Shown: one piece after another, positions 1 to 11,529 of the stretch
Layout: each line of letters starts with the position of its first letter
How positions within the stretch are numbered: position 1 is the first letter of the stretch
From: Solicoccozyma terricola
Taxonomy: Eukaryota > Basidiomycota > Tremellomycetes > Filobasidiales > Piskurozymaceae
Direction: 5' to 3'
Assembly (NCBI GenBank): GCA_001600875.1
Contig: BCLD01000008.1
Location: forward strand, 104,816-168,815
DNA: 64,000 bases
Position numbers and translations under genes: made by a program
Notes under the pieces: generated by a model
Told to the model about the DNA's origin: nothing
Databases searched by the model: none
What the model saw: the letters and a program-made list of their open reading frames with translations, nothing else

Positions 1-1530
1 GAAGGATTTTTTTGCCTTGTAGTTCAGATGATATTCCCGTTGATGGTGTTTATAACCATAGGCGTTAGTCCAACGTCCCGTCACGCTCCGAAGACAATGC
101 TAATCCTGTCATTTGATTGACTGCACAGTTCTGTGTGGAGAGCCCTAGGTGGCTTGCTAGCAAGGGACGTTACGATGAAGTTCCACTGGTCCTTGCACGT
201 CTCGAAGGCAATGGAGCCACGTCTGAAACTCCATCTGTGAAAGAAACCGCCAACAACATCATCCGCACGGCCAAACACGAAGCGGAAATTGAGTCATCCT
301 GGAAAGAGGTGAGTCCCAATGGCCATGCACTTCCATGTGCATTTTGTCTGGAATCGCTGAAATCGCTCCCGCAGTGCTTTCAAATGGGAGATCTTCAAAA
401 TTTCCGAAGGCTTGTGATCTGTGCGCTTGACGGATTCTTCCAACAAGTGAGGACGATATGCGGAGATTCAGACGATTCATAAGGTCTGATGTGTGGACAT
501 CTGACCTAGGCGACCGGTATCAACGTCGTCATCTGCTATGCCCCGTCAATCTCCGCCAACGTGGGCATGACCCCCGAGGTCTCAGCTATCAGGGGAGATG
601 GAGCCTCGTTGGCATTTCTCGTTGGTTCTGCTCTTCGTCACCGCAGCTGGAGTGAGCTGGTACCTCTCGAATAGTACATTGAGAGTTTCGGTCGGTGAGT
701 TGTCCTTCGTCACCAAACCGGAAGTCCAGGGTGACCTGCTTATGGTTTCGACCTAGACGCAAAACCATGATGGGGTCAATCTCCATTGCATGTTTCATGC
801 TCGCGGTTGCTATATGCGTACCTATATCGGGGTCATATCCTGCCCATGCCAAAGCGGCAGGGTGCATTCCTGTTTCTCTTCGAGTTTTAAAATCGGAATT
901 GGGTAGGTGAAATCATCGATTGAGCATTGAGCATTACAGGACACTGATTTGCCATCTGTCGGCCTCTCCTAATAGGTGGAACTCCATATGGTATGTAATC
1001 CACTGAACCACATGATTAGGTGTCTGTGCTCATCGCATGTCTGTCCTATAGCTGGCTCTATGGTAGCGAGATTGCGTCTTTGCGCCTGCGGAACAAGGGA
1101 TCCTCTATACAAGTGCGCCAAAACTTGATTCGTTTTAACCAACTCGCTGAGGGTTTCATTTGCTGCCCATCACAGAACGTCGCAAATTGGATGGCCTGCT
1201 TCTTGACTGTCATGACGACTCCGTTAGTGCTGTGGTTGGGACTTTCATGAAACACTCTCTCGGTACTCATAACTTCCCTCTTTCGCTGTCAGAGTCGGCA
1301 TAGAAAAGCTAGGATGGTAGGTAAGATACAATTACTCTTGTGGAGGCTTTCGATCTGACGCCTATATCGAAAACAGGCGCCTTTACCTCGTTTGGGCTGT
1401 GGTCACTTTTGCTGGAGTTCCTGTTGTTTACTTTATATTTCCGGAAACTGTGAGACATTTTAATTCAGTAAATGTCGACCCGATTTTCTGCTAACGATAG
1501 GTGGATTGTGCAGACCGGACGCTCCTTGGA
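1..1530 (+). pseudogene. Decayed MFS sugar transporter, 5' end outside the window
   Basis: Exon-like pieces of a major facilitator sugar transporter occur in the right order. They are an ESPRWLASKGR loop after a GT..AG gap (about 64-128), ATGINVVICYAPS (about 522-560), RRKTMMGSISIACFML (about 758-805), WLYGSEIASLRLRNKG (about 1053-1100), ANWMACFLTVMTTPL (about 1184-1228) and RRLYLVWAVVTFAGVP (about 1378-1425). Between SGSYPAHAKAAG and the expected GAFLFLFEF stretch (about 857-885) the frame is shifted, and the DRxGRR loop region around 650-750 cannot be joined cleanly. I therefore read it as a pseudogene. An intact gene with unusual splicing remains possible. The family transports hexoses or related sugars across the plasma membrane through 12 helices. 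Confidence 0.6.
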
Positions 1531-2621
1531 GGTGCCCCGATGTGTACCTCCTCATTGCGATGGCGACGGATAATGCTGCCAATGCGACGTTCCACAGCAC
1601 ATGGACGTCTACTTTGCCGAGTACCAGCAGTGGCGAATTGACGACGGTGCTTACGCGCGGGTGGAGACCTCATCTGAGGTGGAGCCAAGTGACTACCCGA
1701 CGCCACAGCAAGTCAAAGAAGACGAGAGCAAGAACTGTCCTATCGTTCACGTTGAGATATCCTCGCCGTAACGGTGCACAGATGCCTCGGGTCGGCAGGA
1801 GCCTCAACCGTCAACCGAGTTGCCCAGCAAATCAATCTTTTATCGAACCGATGCACTCGACGGCAGACTTAGCGAGTGTACGGGTACCGTACAAATATGT
1901 AAGGAGACGAAGGCCGGGTGCGGAGCGCTCACCTCATGAGTAAATACCTATACAATCTTCTATTCAAACCATAATACGCAGACCCCTGTTTGGTGCGATT
2001 TGCCCTGAACTTCCTGGGGTAGCTCCCAAAGAGCTGCACTCACTACTCGGCACTTGGCGCGATACGAAGCAGAGAAGGCCGCTGGCATTGTTGGTGAGTG
2101 GTGATTACCCCCTTGGTCGGATATGCCCTGTCTTACAATTCTTTGCAATAAGAATATGGTCAGGCTTTCTTGCAAGGCGACAGTGAAAACAAAGGCTCCT
2201 TGTTGTTTTTCAGGATTACCAACAAGGCTGCAGCAGAGCTGTGGATAGGGGCGGACGTGGACTGCAGGGAATGTGTTTGGGATCAAGGCCGAATGGCAAT
2301 CGTGTAGATGATAGATTAGATTAGGGTTACTATCTGCGAGTCAAGTAAGAGGGTCTCTTTGAAGGACGAGACTGTCACCCCAAGTAAAGCATGAAGTACG
2401 GCCGGCTGCCTTGACATCTATCAACCGTGGTTTGTCCGCGGAAGCTGAAGGGAATTACATCACGTCGACTCCACACTTGCTGGAATCTCAAATGTCTTTC
2501 ATACCCAACGCCTCACATGACTGCGGCAGCAACAGCGAAACCGACTAGCGCGAACCAGGCGCATGCATTTAATCCATCACACTCCCACATCACTGTGTCT
2601 GTCGCTGTATCATCCAATACG
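1531..2621. other. Unassigned stretch with one exon-like segment
   Basis: No gene can be assigned. Positions about 2212-2307 on the + strand follow a pyrimidine-rich ..TTTTTCAG acceptor and read openly to a stop (RITNKAAAELWIGADVDCRE then CVWDQGRMAIV). The codon use looks coding, so this could be the last exon of a decayed gene, but I do not recognise the family. The rest shows only short open frames. Confidence 0.3.
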
Positions 2622-3116
2622 ATGCCCGCCAAGGTCCGCATCCATCCCTGCATATGGCTAGACTCGCAAGCCGAGGACGCTGCGAATTTCTACGTTAGCA
2701 TCTTTGCAGACTCCGGCATAGACCGAATCTCGCGCTACCCACAGGAGGGCGTCGAAGTGCACGGACGACCAGCCAACTCTGTCATGACCGTGGATTTTCA
2801 CCTAGGTGATACACACTTCACCACTCTGAACGGCGGACCTCACTTCAAGCTGAACGAGGCAGTGTCATTTCAGGTCTATTGCAACACTCAGGAGGAAATC
2901 AATTATTATTCCGATCGTCTCATTGCAGACGGTGGCAATGAAGGACAATGCGGCTGGCTCAAGGACAAGTTTGGCTTGTCTTGGCAAATCAATCCGCCGG
3001 AAATGGCAAAGTATTTGAATGGACCACCCGAGAAGGCCGGTCGCGCCTTCCATGCAATGTTAGGCATGAAGAGATTGGACATCGGAAAGCTGCGGGCCGC
3101 ATTCGAGGGCAAGTAG
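2622..3116 (+). CDS. PhnB-like / glyoxalase-fold (VOC superfamily) protein
   Basis: The protein is 164 aa, intronless, and starts at MPAKVRIHPCIWLDSQAEDA. The N-terminal pattern (a short beta strand, then WLDSQAEDAANFYVSIF) and the later VDFHLGDTHFTTLNGG segment match the PhnB / '3-demethylubiquinone-9 3-methyltransferase' domain of the vicinal-oxygen-chelate fold. A FGLSWQINPPEM segment near residue 120 is the typical C-terminal strand. The frame stays open upstream to about 2517 (another ATG), so the N-terminus could be longer. I chose 2622 because the conserved domain begins directly there. Substrate and metal are unknown; fungal members are mostly uncharacterised. It lies in the accessory left part of the window. 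Confidence 0.75.
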   Translation: MPAKVRIHPCIWLDSQAEDAANFYVSIFADSGIDRISRYPQEGVEVHGRPANSVMTVDFHLGDTHFTTLNGGPHFKLNEAVSFQVYCNTQEEINYYSDRLIADGGNEGQCGWLKDKFGLSWQINPPEMAKYLNGPPEKAGRAFHAMLGMKRLDIGKLRAAFEGK

Positions 3117-5432
3117 ACAATGCGCACCACAGTGCTGATGGATCGACCACCGTCCATCAGGAGAATCCGAAAGCAGCCAGAGGATGATGTAGTGGCAGTC
3201 ATAAGGATGACATTATACGTAGGATGGTATATTATTATTGTACAGCAGCAAGGCTTTCAGAGGCGAAATCAAAGGTTCGTGGCGACACGAGCTCGACAAC
3301 CAAAAATCACAAAGTCGTAAAGTGAGCATCGGAACGAGGCCTGTAATTGGACTTGTATCGGGGTTATGAATAAAGTAGTGGCAAACCAGCGATGATATTC
3401 CGTGAAGGCCTCTAATACAACTCTAGCTCGATAACCTAGGTGTTACGCAGTCCCAGATAACGTCCCCTCTGGCACCCCCGCACCATACCTCATACTGACT
3501 AGTCCTAGGCTGATCCAGACTTGCTGACAGTGTAGAAGCTGTTGATTTCTGGTCACAAATCCGTCTGTGACCTTTGGGTATTTTTTGTTGTTGTTTACAG
3601 GTGGTGATAATTCTCCATAGACCCTGGATAGTCCGTTGATATGGAGCGGATCTGCAGTACATTATGCACATCGTCGAGAAAAACAATATCTTCGCCGGAG
3701 TGGTTTCCCGGGATGGCGTTGTCAGCAATGGCGCCAGAGGGTAGCGATGTGCTGCTGATGACGGTGTGAAGGCTGTCAACCCATCAGCAACCGTAAATGA
3801 TCCTTGCTGTAACCGCCGCCATGGCTCCTCCTTCGCCGATTTGTCCATCCCTCGCCATCTTCACGCTCTTTGTTGTACACCCAGACTTGAAGTGGCGACA
3901 TCATCAGAGGTGATCATCTGACTTCTCCCATCTACGCCGTCATCATTGGGAGGTTTGAAGGACTTCATTGACGAATATGGGAATGGTCGGGGGTGGCCGA
4001 CTGATGAAAGTAAATATGGAACAGGAAAACATGAGGTCAGTCTTAACCACTGACACTGTCTTTCCGTGGTAAAAGTTACCGAGAGGCAAGATGGATCGCC
4101 GCTCGACGGGCCAATGAAGCAAACTGTCAAGATTATAGCGATCTGTTCCTGAGGCGTGTTTGGTTTATATACAACTGCATTCCACCTCTGCGCTGGATTT
4201 TTGACCTTTTGCCCCAGTGGTAGGTGGTCCGGTTAATGAATGTTAATTTGCAGTTACATTCCTTACATAAACTCTTCCCATCAGCGATTCAAAAACCTGG
4301 CCAAGTCTCGATGCAAAGGCACCCCTGCGATAGCGAATGTTTGAGGTCGATTGCGACAAGACAGCGCCATCCGCTCGAAATTCCGGGAGGATGGTGAGCT
4401 TGAGGGTCCATGGCGAGTATGCGTCACGGGTGGGTTCGCCTTTGTTTGCGCGGTGGAGGGTTGGCGAGCCAAGGTTCGGGTATGTGGATGGTAATCGTTG
4501 AACCATGCAGCGCCGAGATCATACGTCTGCGGACTCAGAGTCGGTTAATAACTGTAGGTGGAACAAACAACAACGCGAAATGACCCTCCGGTTGATAGCA
4601 GTGCGGATATTTGCGTGCGCTGAGGCACCGTATTATCATCAGTGTAACAGTTATGAAAGATTTACACCTTGAAGGAAGTCGCTGGTGGCAGAGGCAGCAG
4701 TGATGCGACGCGATGGGTGACCTTCGGAGGTTCAGAATGTTAAGGAAGAGGAGCAATCATAACTGATGAGGGGAGCTGCGAACGTTATTCAACAAATGCT
4801 CACTATCAATCGAAATTCAAAGGATTCAATGGGCGTTAGTTAGGTGGTGTGCACAAGAAATGGTGGAAATGTGAAATGGTAGGGCATTGGATGACCGCTA
4901 AACCCCACGAGTGCTGGTATTATGTTTGCTCACTGTCCCCTTTGCAGGTGCGTGTCATATTGCTGAGACCGTTATCTGTGGGAGTGAAAGTTATTATGAT
5001 ATGGAGGAATCGTCACCACCTGCCTATGGAACTCCCACTGTTTCAAACATCAGGACACGACGGTTCGCAAAACAAACAAACGCAAGTAGCAGCAATTAAA
5101 AGATCTGACATTGCCATTTCCTTGAGTAGACAACCTCGCGGAAGTTGCAACGAGCTTCGCGGGGGGAGGGGGTTCTGTAGTTTTTCAGAGACCAAACATC
5201 ACAAGCTATTTGCTTGTTCGTTACCAAAGTTTCATGGAGCACGTGTCGCGCGTTCAGGATAGAACGAGGGATCCGGTGATGCAGCTGCATGCCCTCATCA
5301 TCAGCATCAACCGACACCCCCTCGTCCAGCAGCCTTCGGCTCATCGACCACCACCCCCCCTCGACATCTTGGGTATTCAAACCAACCGGACCTCCGGCCT
5401 TCAGTAACGACTCTCCCTCTCGACTTTTCACT
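3117..5432. other. Gene-poor stretch
   Basis: Only short frames without recognisable domains are present on either strand, for example around 3423-4130 and 4243-4506 on the minus strand. I could not link any of them by splice sites into a convincing protein. A multi-exon gene of an unknown family cannot be excluded. Confidence 0.4.
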
Positions 5433-5640
5433 ACTCGGCCCTTACTTTACGACTCGCGATAGACTGGACGTGGAACTAATAACGAACGTACTCGGCCCTT
5501 ACTTTACGACTCGCGATAAACTGGACGTGGAACTAATAACGAACGTACTCGGCTTACCTTACTACTCGCGACTTAGACGGACTGGACGTGGGACTAATGA
5601 CGGAGACTTGGTTAGGGATTCTAATGACGGAGACTTGGAA
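5433..5640. repeat. Tandem repeat, 57-bp period, about 2.7 copies plus a degenerate tail
   Basis: Copies start at 5433, 5490 and 5547, each beginning ACTCGGCCCTTACTTTACGA (the third is diverged). The unit is 57 bp, a multiple of three. It is followed by a second short duplication (CTAATGACGGAGACTTGG at about 5594 and 5621). The first two copies are nearly identical, so the duplication is recent. Confidence 0.85.
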
Positions 5641-5699
5641 TTCGTTTGCGAACGATAGGTATCATTTTGTTACAGTAGTTAGAATATCTTGTGTGCAGG

Positions 5700-5778
5700 C
5701 TGACGCTCCCCTGGGGGGTACGGTTTCCCCAACACGTCGTTGGGGTTTTCACCCGCCCTCCCAGCGGCTGAGCGTCAG
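5700..5778. repeat. 79-bp inverted-repeat element
   Basis: The perfect 9-bp ends CTGACGCTC (5700-5708) and GAGCGTCAG (5770-5778) face each other. Inside is a second hairpin, CCCCAAC (5727-5733) / GTTGGGG (5739-5745), with a 5-nt loop. The size and structure suit a small MITE-like element or a structured RNA. No clear target-site duplication was seen. Confidence 0.55.
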
Positions 5779-7835
5779 TCGTGCGCGACCCTATTGCATT
5801 GGTCGCCCGCAACCGAAGCAATGGACGAGAGAGATGAGGGATATCCTGTCGGTTTCAGAGAGCAATTCATTGATTTACACACGAACTATCTGCGGAATTT
5901 ATCTGCGCAATAGCATTTTTCTCGCAATTTATTTGCACGGTTTATATCTGCGCGATTTATCTGCAGTGTGTTACTCCCGGTACCGTGCACGTTTAGGGGT
6001 AAATGTAGACGCGTGATGACGATGGAAATGTAACATCGAGTCCTAACCAAATTCGCCAGCATATCCGCTTGGCTGGATTAATTTATGAGATCGCCCTCCT
6101 GGGATCTACATTGAGCCATTTCACACGCTCGATTTATTCTTCCACTTGCAGCCACCCACATTCATTACCTTTGCTATATCTGCCTGTTCAAATCTTGGAC
6201 AAATTTGTCCGCTGTAGAGAGGGTTGTTGAAAGGTTAGAAGGCGCCTCGGGGCCCCAGCTGCAAATCGGTTACCAACCTGTGAGACAGTGCTAGATTTTG
6301 AACAATGTCATGAAGCTGAGAGTGAACTGCAGGGGCGTAAATTTTGTCCCTTGTAGTAATCCCGACACCTCAAGACTTCGAAAGGCATCTACCCACTCAT
6401 GTGCGTGACTCGGGTTTGAATGAATCCTCACCCATTTTGACAATGTGGAGGACGACCCGTAAAGACAAACAAATCTCATTTACCCCTTCTATCCGCGCAA
6501 GATCGCTGTCGATATCTAAGCATCTCGTAATCCAAAAGGCTACGCGCTCCTGGCTGCGTTGGCTGCGACTCTTAGGAAAGAACGCGTCGCAAACTGAAGA
6601 CAGATGCGCTGTCCTTGGAAATTTAAGATTTGTTTCATCGGAGAGTAACTGGTAAAATGAGAACCATTCGCTTGTCGAGTCATATAACTCAGCGATCAAA
6701 TTATACTGAGGCCTTTGCATGAAGCTTGAGTGCGCGCCCCACGCTGTATTACCCTTCATAGCTGGTTTAAGGGCTATGAGGCAAGTTAGAAGAGTAAAAG
6801 GTGCACAAGGAGGAGAGTTTGTTACCTGCAAAGATCACTATTGAAGGTCCAAAAGCAGATAAATCAGATGGCCGATTGCGCCAACCACATGCGTGCACAT
6901 AATTCCAAGGTTGTTGGATTCTTTTTACCAACTCCTGGACGCAAAGGTCAAGTGCTAGAGGTTCAATTTATCAGCATAGCTAGCAGTGGTCACTTAATTG
7001 AGGGGGTCTAGAATGCCAATAAATCATGAGATGGCCTGACTAGAAAATCAATATCTTAGCTACTTCGGGTAGTCCCCAAACATCATGACAAATTTCATTT
7101 AAACCCTATAGAACACTCATGTGCAGAGTCTGTTCTGCTTGACCGCAAATAAACTTCTTGAGGATTGGGATTGTCTATGATTTAAATGTTATATTAGGAC
7201 TCGCAGAGTTCATGCCATTCATGATTGCCGACGATTTCCACTCCCTGCTCAAAACACGATTGGAGGAGGTGAGGCTGCCCCTCCAAACATCTGGAGCTGA
7301 CAGTGAACGCCGGGACCTCATCGTGATCACCATCCCCGATCTCCATCGGTGTGACGGTGTGATGGATTTGGTCTGGCCGCTTACCAGTCTCTTGCCAATA
7401 TGATGATAACACTCGCCTTCGTTCTCTTCCTCCGTCTGGATATAACGCTACTGTGTCAAGACATGTTATGACCAATCTTTCGCGATTAGGGTTGCCAGGC
7501 GCTTGGGTGTATTGGGAAAGAAGGGTGGTCGGATAATAATTGCGGAATTGGAATTACAGGCTAAGCTGTCTTGCCAACTGTTCTTTGTAGTAAAAGCTCA
7601 CTTGACCAGGGAGAAAGAGCTAATATTTGGGCTTGAGACCCTTTGCGGTATTGGTAAATTCGGGTTAATGTTTATGTTACTTTGCACTTACATTCATTCA
7701 TTCATTACACTATCATCCTCGTATACAAAATGGAGTCCCCAGTCAAACGACAACATTCCTAGTCTCATCGCAATTGACCTTGGCAAAAATGGACTCCCTC
7801 GCCCCGTTTTACATAACCCAATTGAGACACGTCCA
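5779..7835. other. Gene-poor, AT-richer stretch
   Basis: Positions 5879-5965 contain several imperfect copies of an ATTTATCTGCG motif. Minus-strand frames near 6397-6831 and 7194-7475 are open for 90-140 codons but match no family I know, and no ATG/splice model was convincing. Confidence 0.4.
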
Positions 7836-9043
7836 CTAAAACTGCACGCGCGCTAGGAAATCCTCTATAGCAGTCGCCACCTCCTCAAGATGGAGTTCCA
7901 ACACAAAGTGCCCTCCATTCACCAGGACCACTTCCGCATTGTCGCCCATGACTTGCTTGAAAGCCTGCGCACCGGCAGGAACGAAGATCTGGTCATTAGC
8001 ACCCCAGATGGCTAGTACCCGTGTGCCAGATGTTTGAAGGTAGTTTTGGAACTTGGGATAGAGTGGGATGTTATTTCCATCTTCAAGGGGTCAAAGGACC
8101 ACGGTAACGGTTCCACATTTCATAAGCATCTTCGAGTCAGCAGTGTATCATTGCCAAAGACCACTTACAATCCAGAAAGAGATCAAGTTGGATTTCAACA
8201 TTGCCGGGACGATCCATCAAAGCTTGGTCGAGGGTGTACGTCTCGGGGGGGACATGGGCCGTGTCAGTTTCTCCCGTAAAGTACTGTTCAGGAGGGACCA
8301 TCGGGTCCATCAGTCTGTGCGCAATGCATTCAAGATGCCCGTTCTCCCTCATCGCCCTTACCTGCCATTTAGTTGCGTTCAAAGATGTGAGCCACCTGAT
8401 AGCTTCTCTATTCTCGTCCGTGGGCTTGGCCCAGTATCGACGAATGTCGTCCCAGAACGCCCCTAGTCCCTCCTCGAAAGCGTTGCCGTTTTGAGAAATG
8501 ATCGCAGTTATGGCATGAGGGCGGGAGAGGGCAAGGCTGCCGCGTGTTACACGGCGCCAGTACTTAGCGATGTGCTGTGCAATCGTCGGCTAGCGTTGGT
8601 AGATCTAGGATCGACTCACCGCAATCCTGTCGGGGCACCATAATCAAAGATGTACAGTGCGTAGCGCTTGAGACCCATTGCGTCCACGAACGCTTCGATG
8701 GTTTTGGCGAGATTGTCGAAGGTGTAAACATAGCCCCGGTCCTTCGGAACGATGGTGAAGCCGAAACCGGGGAGGTCGGGAGCCTGTATCGTGCCAGGGA
8801 AGATGTCAGTGCTGTGCATTTTCGATCCCCGTTGCCATTGCCTTCGCTGACAATCAATCTATAACGAGAGCCTAGTCGGGTCAAGAGGTTTCGATACTGA
8901 AAAGAAGAGGTGGGGTAGCCATGCAGCAGCAGGAGAACGGGTGAGTCCGAAGCACCTGCTTCTCTGTAGAACACATCGATGCCATCCGCGCGGATTGTTT
9001 GGCACGTTGTGGATGGTGGGGAAAGGGAAGGTTGTGTCGACAT
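7836..9043 (-). CDS. Alpha/beta hydrolase, haloalkane dehalogenase / epoxide hydrolase type
   Basis: Five exons (9043-8852, 8783-8620, 8536-8362, 8283-8169, 8080-7836) join to exactly 297 codons, giving 296 aa. The oxyanion-hole motif HGYP is at residues 41-44. The nucleophile elbow IFDYGAPTG gives Asp111 as nucleophile. An acid lies in WGANDQIFVP and a catalytic His in NGGHFVLE near the C-terminus. An Asp nucleophile in this setting is typical of dehalogenases and epoxide hydrolases, which act through an alkyl-enzyme ester. The substrate cannot be told from sequence. All introns are GT..AG, 68-88 nt. No signal peptide or anchor is seen, so it is probably cytosolic. The next gene upstream (ABM-like) is divergent. 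Confidence 0.88.
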
Positions 9044-9556
9044 GGCCGGTGAATATCCACGGTGTTTATGTTGTAGGTTGGTTGCAAGAGTATGCTAAGG
9101 GGGAAATTGGATGGAGTTCAAAGGAGGACAGCTCTTCCAGTGGATGCGGGAGAAACGCACTATACAAATATCGAATTACTACCCAGCTTACAAAACAGAC
9201 AATTTCAGGAAGCAAGTGACAAATGGCAAGTCCAAAGTCGCATCCGCGCACTGACTGGGATGATGGATACCTAGGCCGGGGTTTGCCGCTTTGACATATG
9301 TTTGGATCCAGGCTTAGGGCTACGAGCAAGTCCGCTTCCGAAGAAGCCTAGCTGGCTCAAGAGAACAGGAGGTGGAGGCGGCCGCCGATTTGATCAGGTA
9401 GTATGAAATGGATAGGTTGTAAAATTAATCATAAATATTGACTGTACAACTCCGCGCCACGCGGGTAACGTTACTCGCAATCTCTCGGATACAAAGACCC
9501 TTAGGGACCCGTCGTAGGACCCATCCACTCTCGATGGAGATGAACACAACTGCACA
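9044..9556. other. Divergent intergenic region
   Basis: This stretch lies between the minus-strand hydrolase and the plus-strand ABM-like gene and presumably holds both promoters. I see no further gene or clear motif. Confidence 0.5.
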
Positions 9557-10249
9557 ATGTCGGAAACCTGTCTCGAACTCCTTGTGCTACATCTCAGTCC
9601 CTCAGTCGCCGAACCAGTTGGGAAACTTGAGGGCAATGCCAAATACCAAGAGACGTTGGCGCTAGTCAAGAGGCAGCCTGGTTTGCGGGCTATGCGTGTT
9701 GGAAGGTTGCAGGAGAATCTCAACGACATCTATTGGTTGATTGGTGCGTCTTCCTGCCTGCGCCAACGTTCATACTGATCCGCCACCCCCACAGAATGGG
9801 ACAGGTTGGAGTCCCACCAAGCTTTCCAACACGGGGATGGTTACGCACCTGTTATCGAATACCTTTCCACTCTTTGCCAAGCGCCAACTCCGGGAACCGC
9901 AGAGATTGAGGTCCACTTCTTCCCCATCGACACCCGTCACCTCCACGCTATTCTCCGCGCCCCCACAACTGAAATCTTTACCTTTCGCATCGCTGACAAG
10001 AGATCTCCATCCGAGTTTTTGGCCGATTGGTCGCACTTTGACACCTTCCTCAAAGACAGATGTCATGCGGACAGTACGAGCAGCCAGGCATTGGAGGATG
10101 AGAGACTGGTCTTGTACCTTGTTGGATGGTTAAGCCGTGCTGGACATCTGAAGTTCATGGAAGAACCGTGGTTTGACCCCGAGGTTGCCAAGCATAGGGG
10201 TGGATGGGAGAATGCGAAGCTTGGGCATGTGGATTTTGAGATGGTCTGA
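9557..10249 (+). CDS. ABM-like (dimeric alpha+beta barrel) protein
   Basis: Two exons (9557-9743, 9795-10249) flank a 51-nt GT..AG intron and give 213 aa. The N-terminal part shows the antibiotic-biosynthesis-monooxygenase-like pattern: a strand (LELLVLHLSPS), a helix ending in a KRQPGLRAMRVGRL segment, then DIYWLIEWDRLESHQAF. A second half (EIEVHFFPIDTRHLHAILRA) may form another ferredoxin-like unit. Fungal members are mostly of unknown function. The family includes cofactor-free monooxygenases and stress-response proteins. It sits between a hydrolase and a broken lactonase-type gene. Confidence 0.65.
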
Positions 10250-10447
10250 TGGGCCCATGGGAGGAAAGTAAAGCTTCTGGAACGTAGTGAAAGGAAGGTC
10301 AAGGTAATTACAATGAAAAGTAACAGCAACCCAATGTGTAGTGTGTAGACCGCAGTGACATCGCGTGTACTGTAGTGTAGGAACACGATAGTAACTAGTG
10401 ACTGCAAGTGAAAAGGTGAACACGCGACCTTAGACGGGATCATACTT

Positions 10448-11230
10448 TTGGCATCTGAACCAAGTGACTTAGATATCCAGAATCATACCGGGGATCCACT
10501 CAAAGTGCCTGCAATCGTCCCCGTCTATGTTGGTCACGGTACCATGGAGGGCATACGTAGCAGTCAAATGGGGTTCCACGTCGCTGAAACGATATTTCCC
10601 TCGGGGATGGACATCCAGGAGCTGCCTTTCGGAGACGTAATGGTCACTGGATTCTCTCACGGAGTCGACTTCTTTGGCGATGGCAGTCTCTATCTCCTCG
10701 ATGCTCCTGGTGTGAGTGTGATGCGGTTTAAACGGCTCGGCTGAAATTGGTGCTGAGCAGCTATGTTCAAACACCGCACACGAAGCATTGCGCCGGACAC
10801 ACAGTTGCACTCGCCCGCGTGACAGCATCGTCTGATACATGTGAGAGCAACGTTCCTTACTTTTTGCTGCCGATCCCCCCTCTCATACGTTGTGTGCGCA
10901 GACATTCTCCTCGGGGCCGACTCTGGCCACGATCGCGCTCTATATGCACCTTGCGCTTGCCATGGCGTGGTCGCCTCGTTACCTTCCGATCAAGCTTTCC
11001 ACGTCAACGGTGCACTGACAACAGCCAACCTCTCCCGACTGACCAGGATACATGTGGAGGTGGACAACGTGTGGGTTCTATTAGCACACGAGAGGGAGGC
11101 TTTGGGATTTGTTCCTCCTGGGGAGAGCCTTGCCGGATGGAAAGCCAAGGGCTGGAAGGAGGCGATTCAAGACGCAGGGAAAGCGACGCTGGTCAATACG
11201 CATCAAAGCGAGGCTGCTAGTAGGATGTGA
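10448..11230 (+). pseudogene. Metallo-beta-lactamase-fold (lactonase-like) gene, N-terminally truncated
   Basis: Three exons (10448-10711, 10786-10840, 10902-11230) keep one frame of 215 codons. The fold is recognisable from NHTGDP, FFGDGSLYLLDAPG, then HCAGHTVALARV, ILLGADSGHD and WVLLAHERE near the end, as in fungal AttM/lactonase-like MBL proteins. The first ~90 residues of the family are absent. The HxHxDH zinc motif is reduced to QNHTGD. No ATG precedes the conserved part; the open frame only reaches back to about 10412. I read it as a 5'-truncated relic that may still be spliced. Alternatively a missing first exon lies somewhere I could not find. Confidence 0.6.
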
Positions 11231-11529
11231 ATGTGACCGCTTTCAGAAGGAATTCCCGTCGGGTCGATTTTGGCATCTTTTGTTCCCAGTATAGGCTAAG
11301 AGTCTAAAGAGCGCTTCAAAGCACCCTAACACATTGTACGTAGCCACTGTCGTCCAAGCCAGCCGTGCAACCAAACTATATGATGGATATGGCCTCCTCC
11401 TGGTGGCGGTGGCGGTGGCGGTGGCGACGGACATACCTGACCCTCCGGTCCGCTCGGCCGATCATTGTCGCGTGGCTTTTCAACTTTTTACGGTCAACAC
11501 CACCACCACCATCCTCCCCAGTCAACACC

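Noticed and set aside
3423..4130. Possible two-exon minus-strand gene
   Set aside because: No splice model gave a protein with recognisable or even composition-typical features.
5433..5640. CRISPR-like array
   Set aside because: Units are contiguous tandem copies without unique spacers, and the host is a fungus.
5700..5778. tRNA gene
   Set aside because: Size fits, but the arms do not form a cloverleaf and no A/B box promoter sequence is visible.
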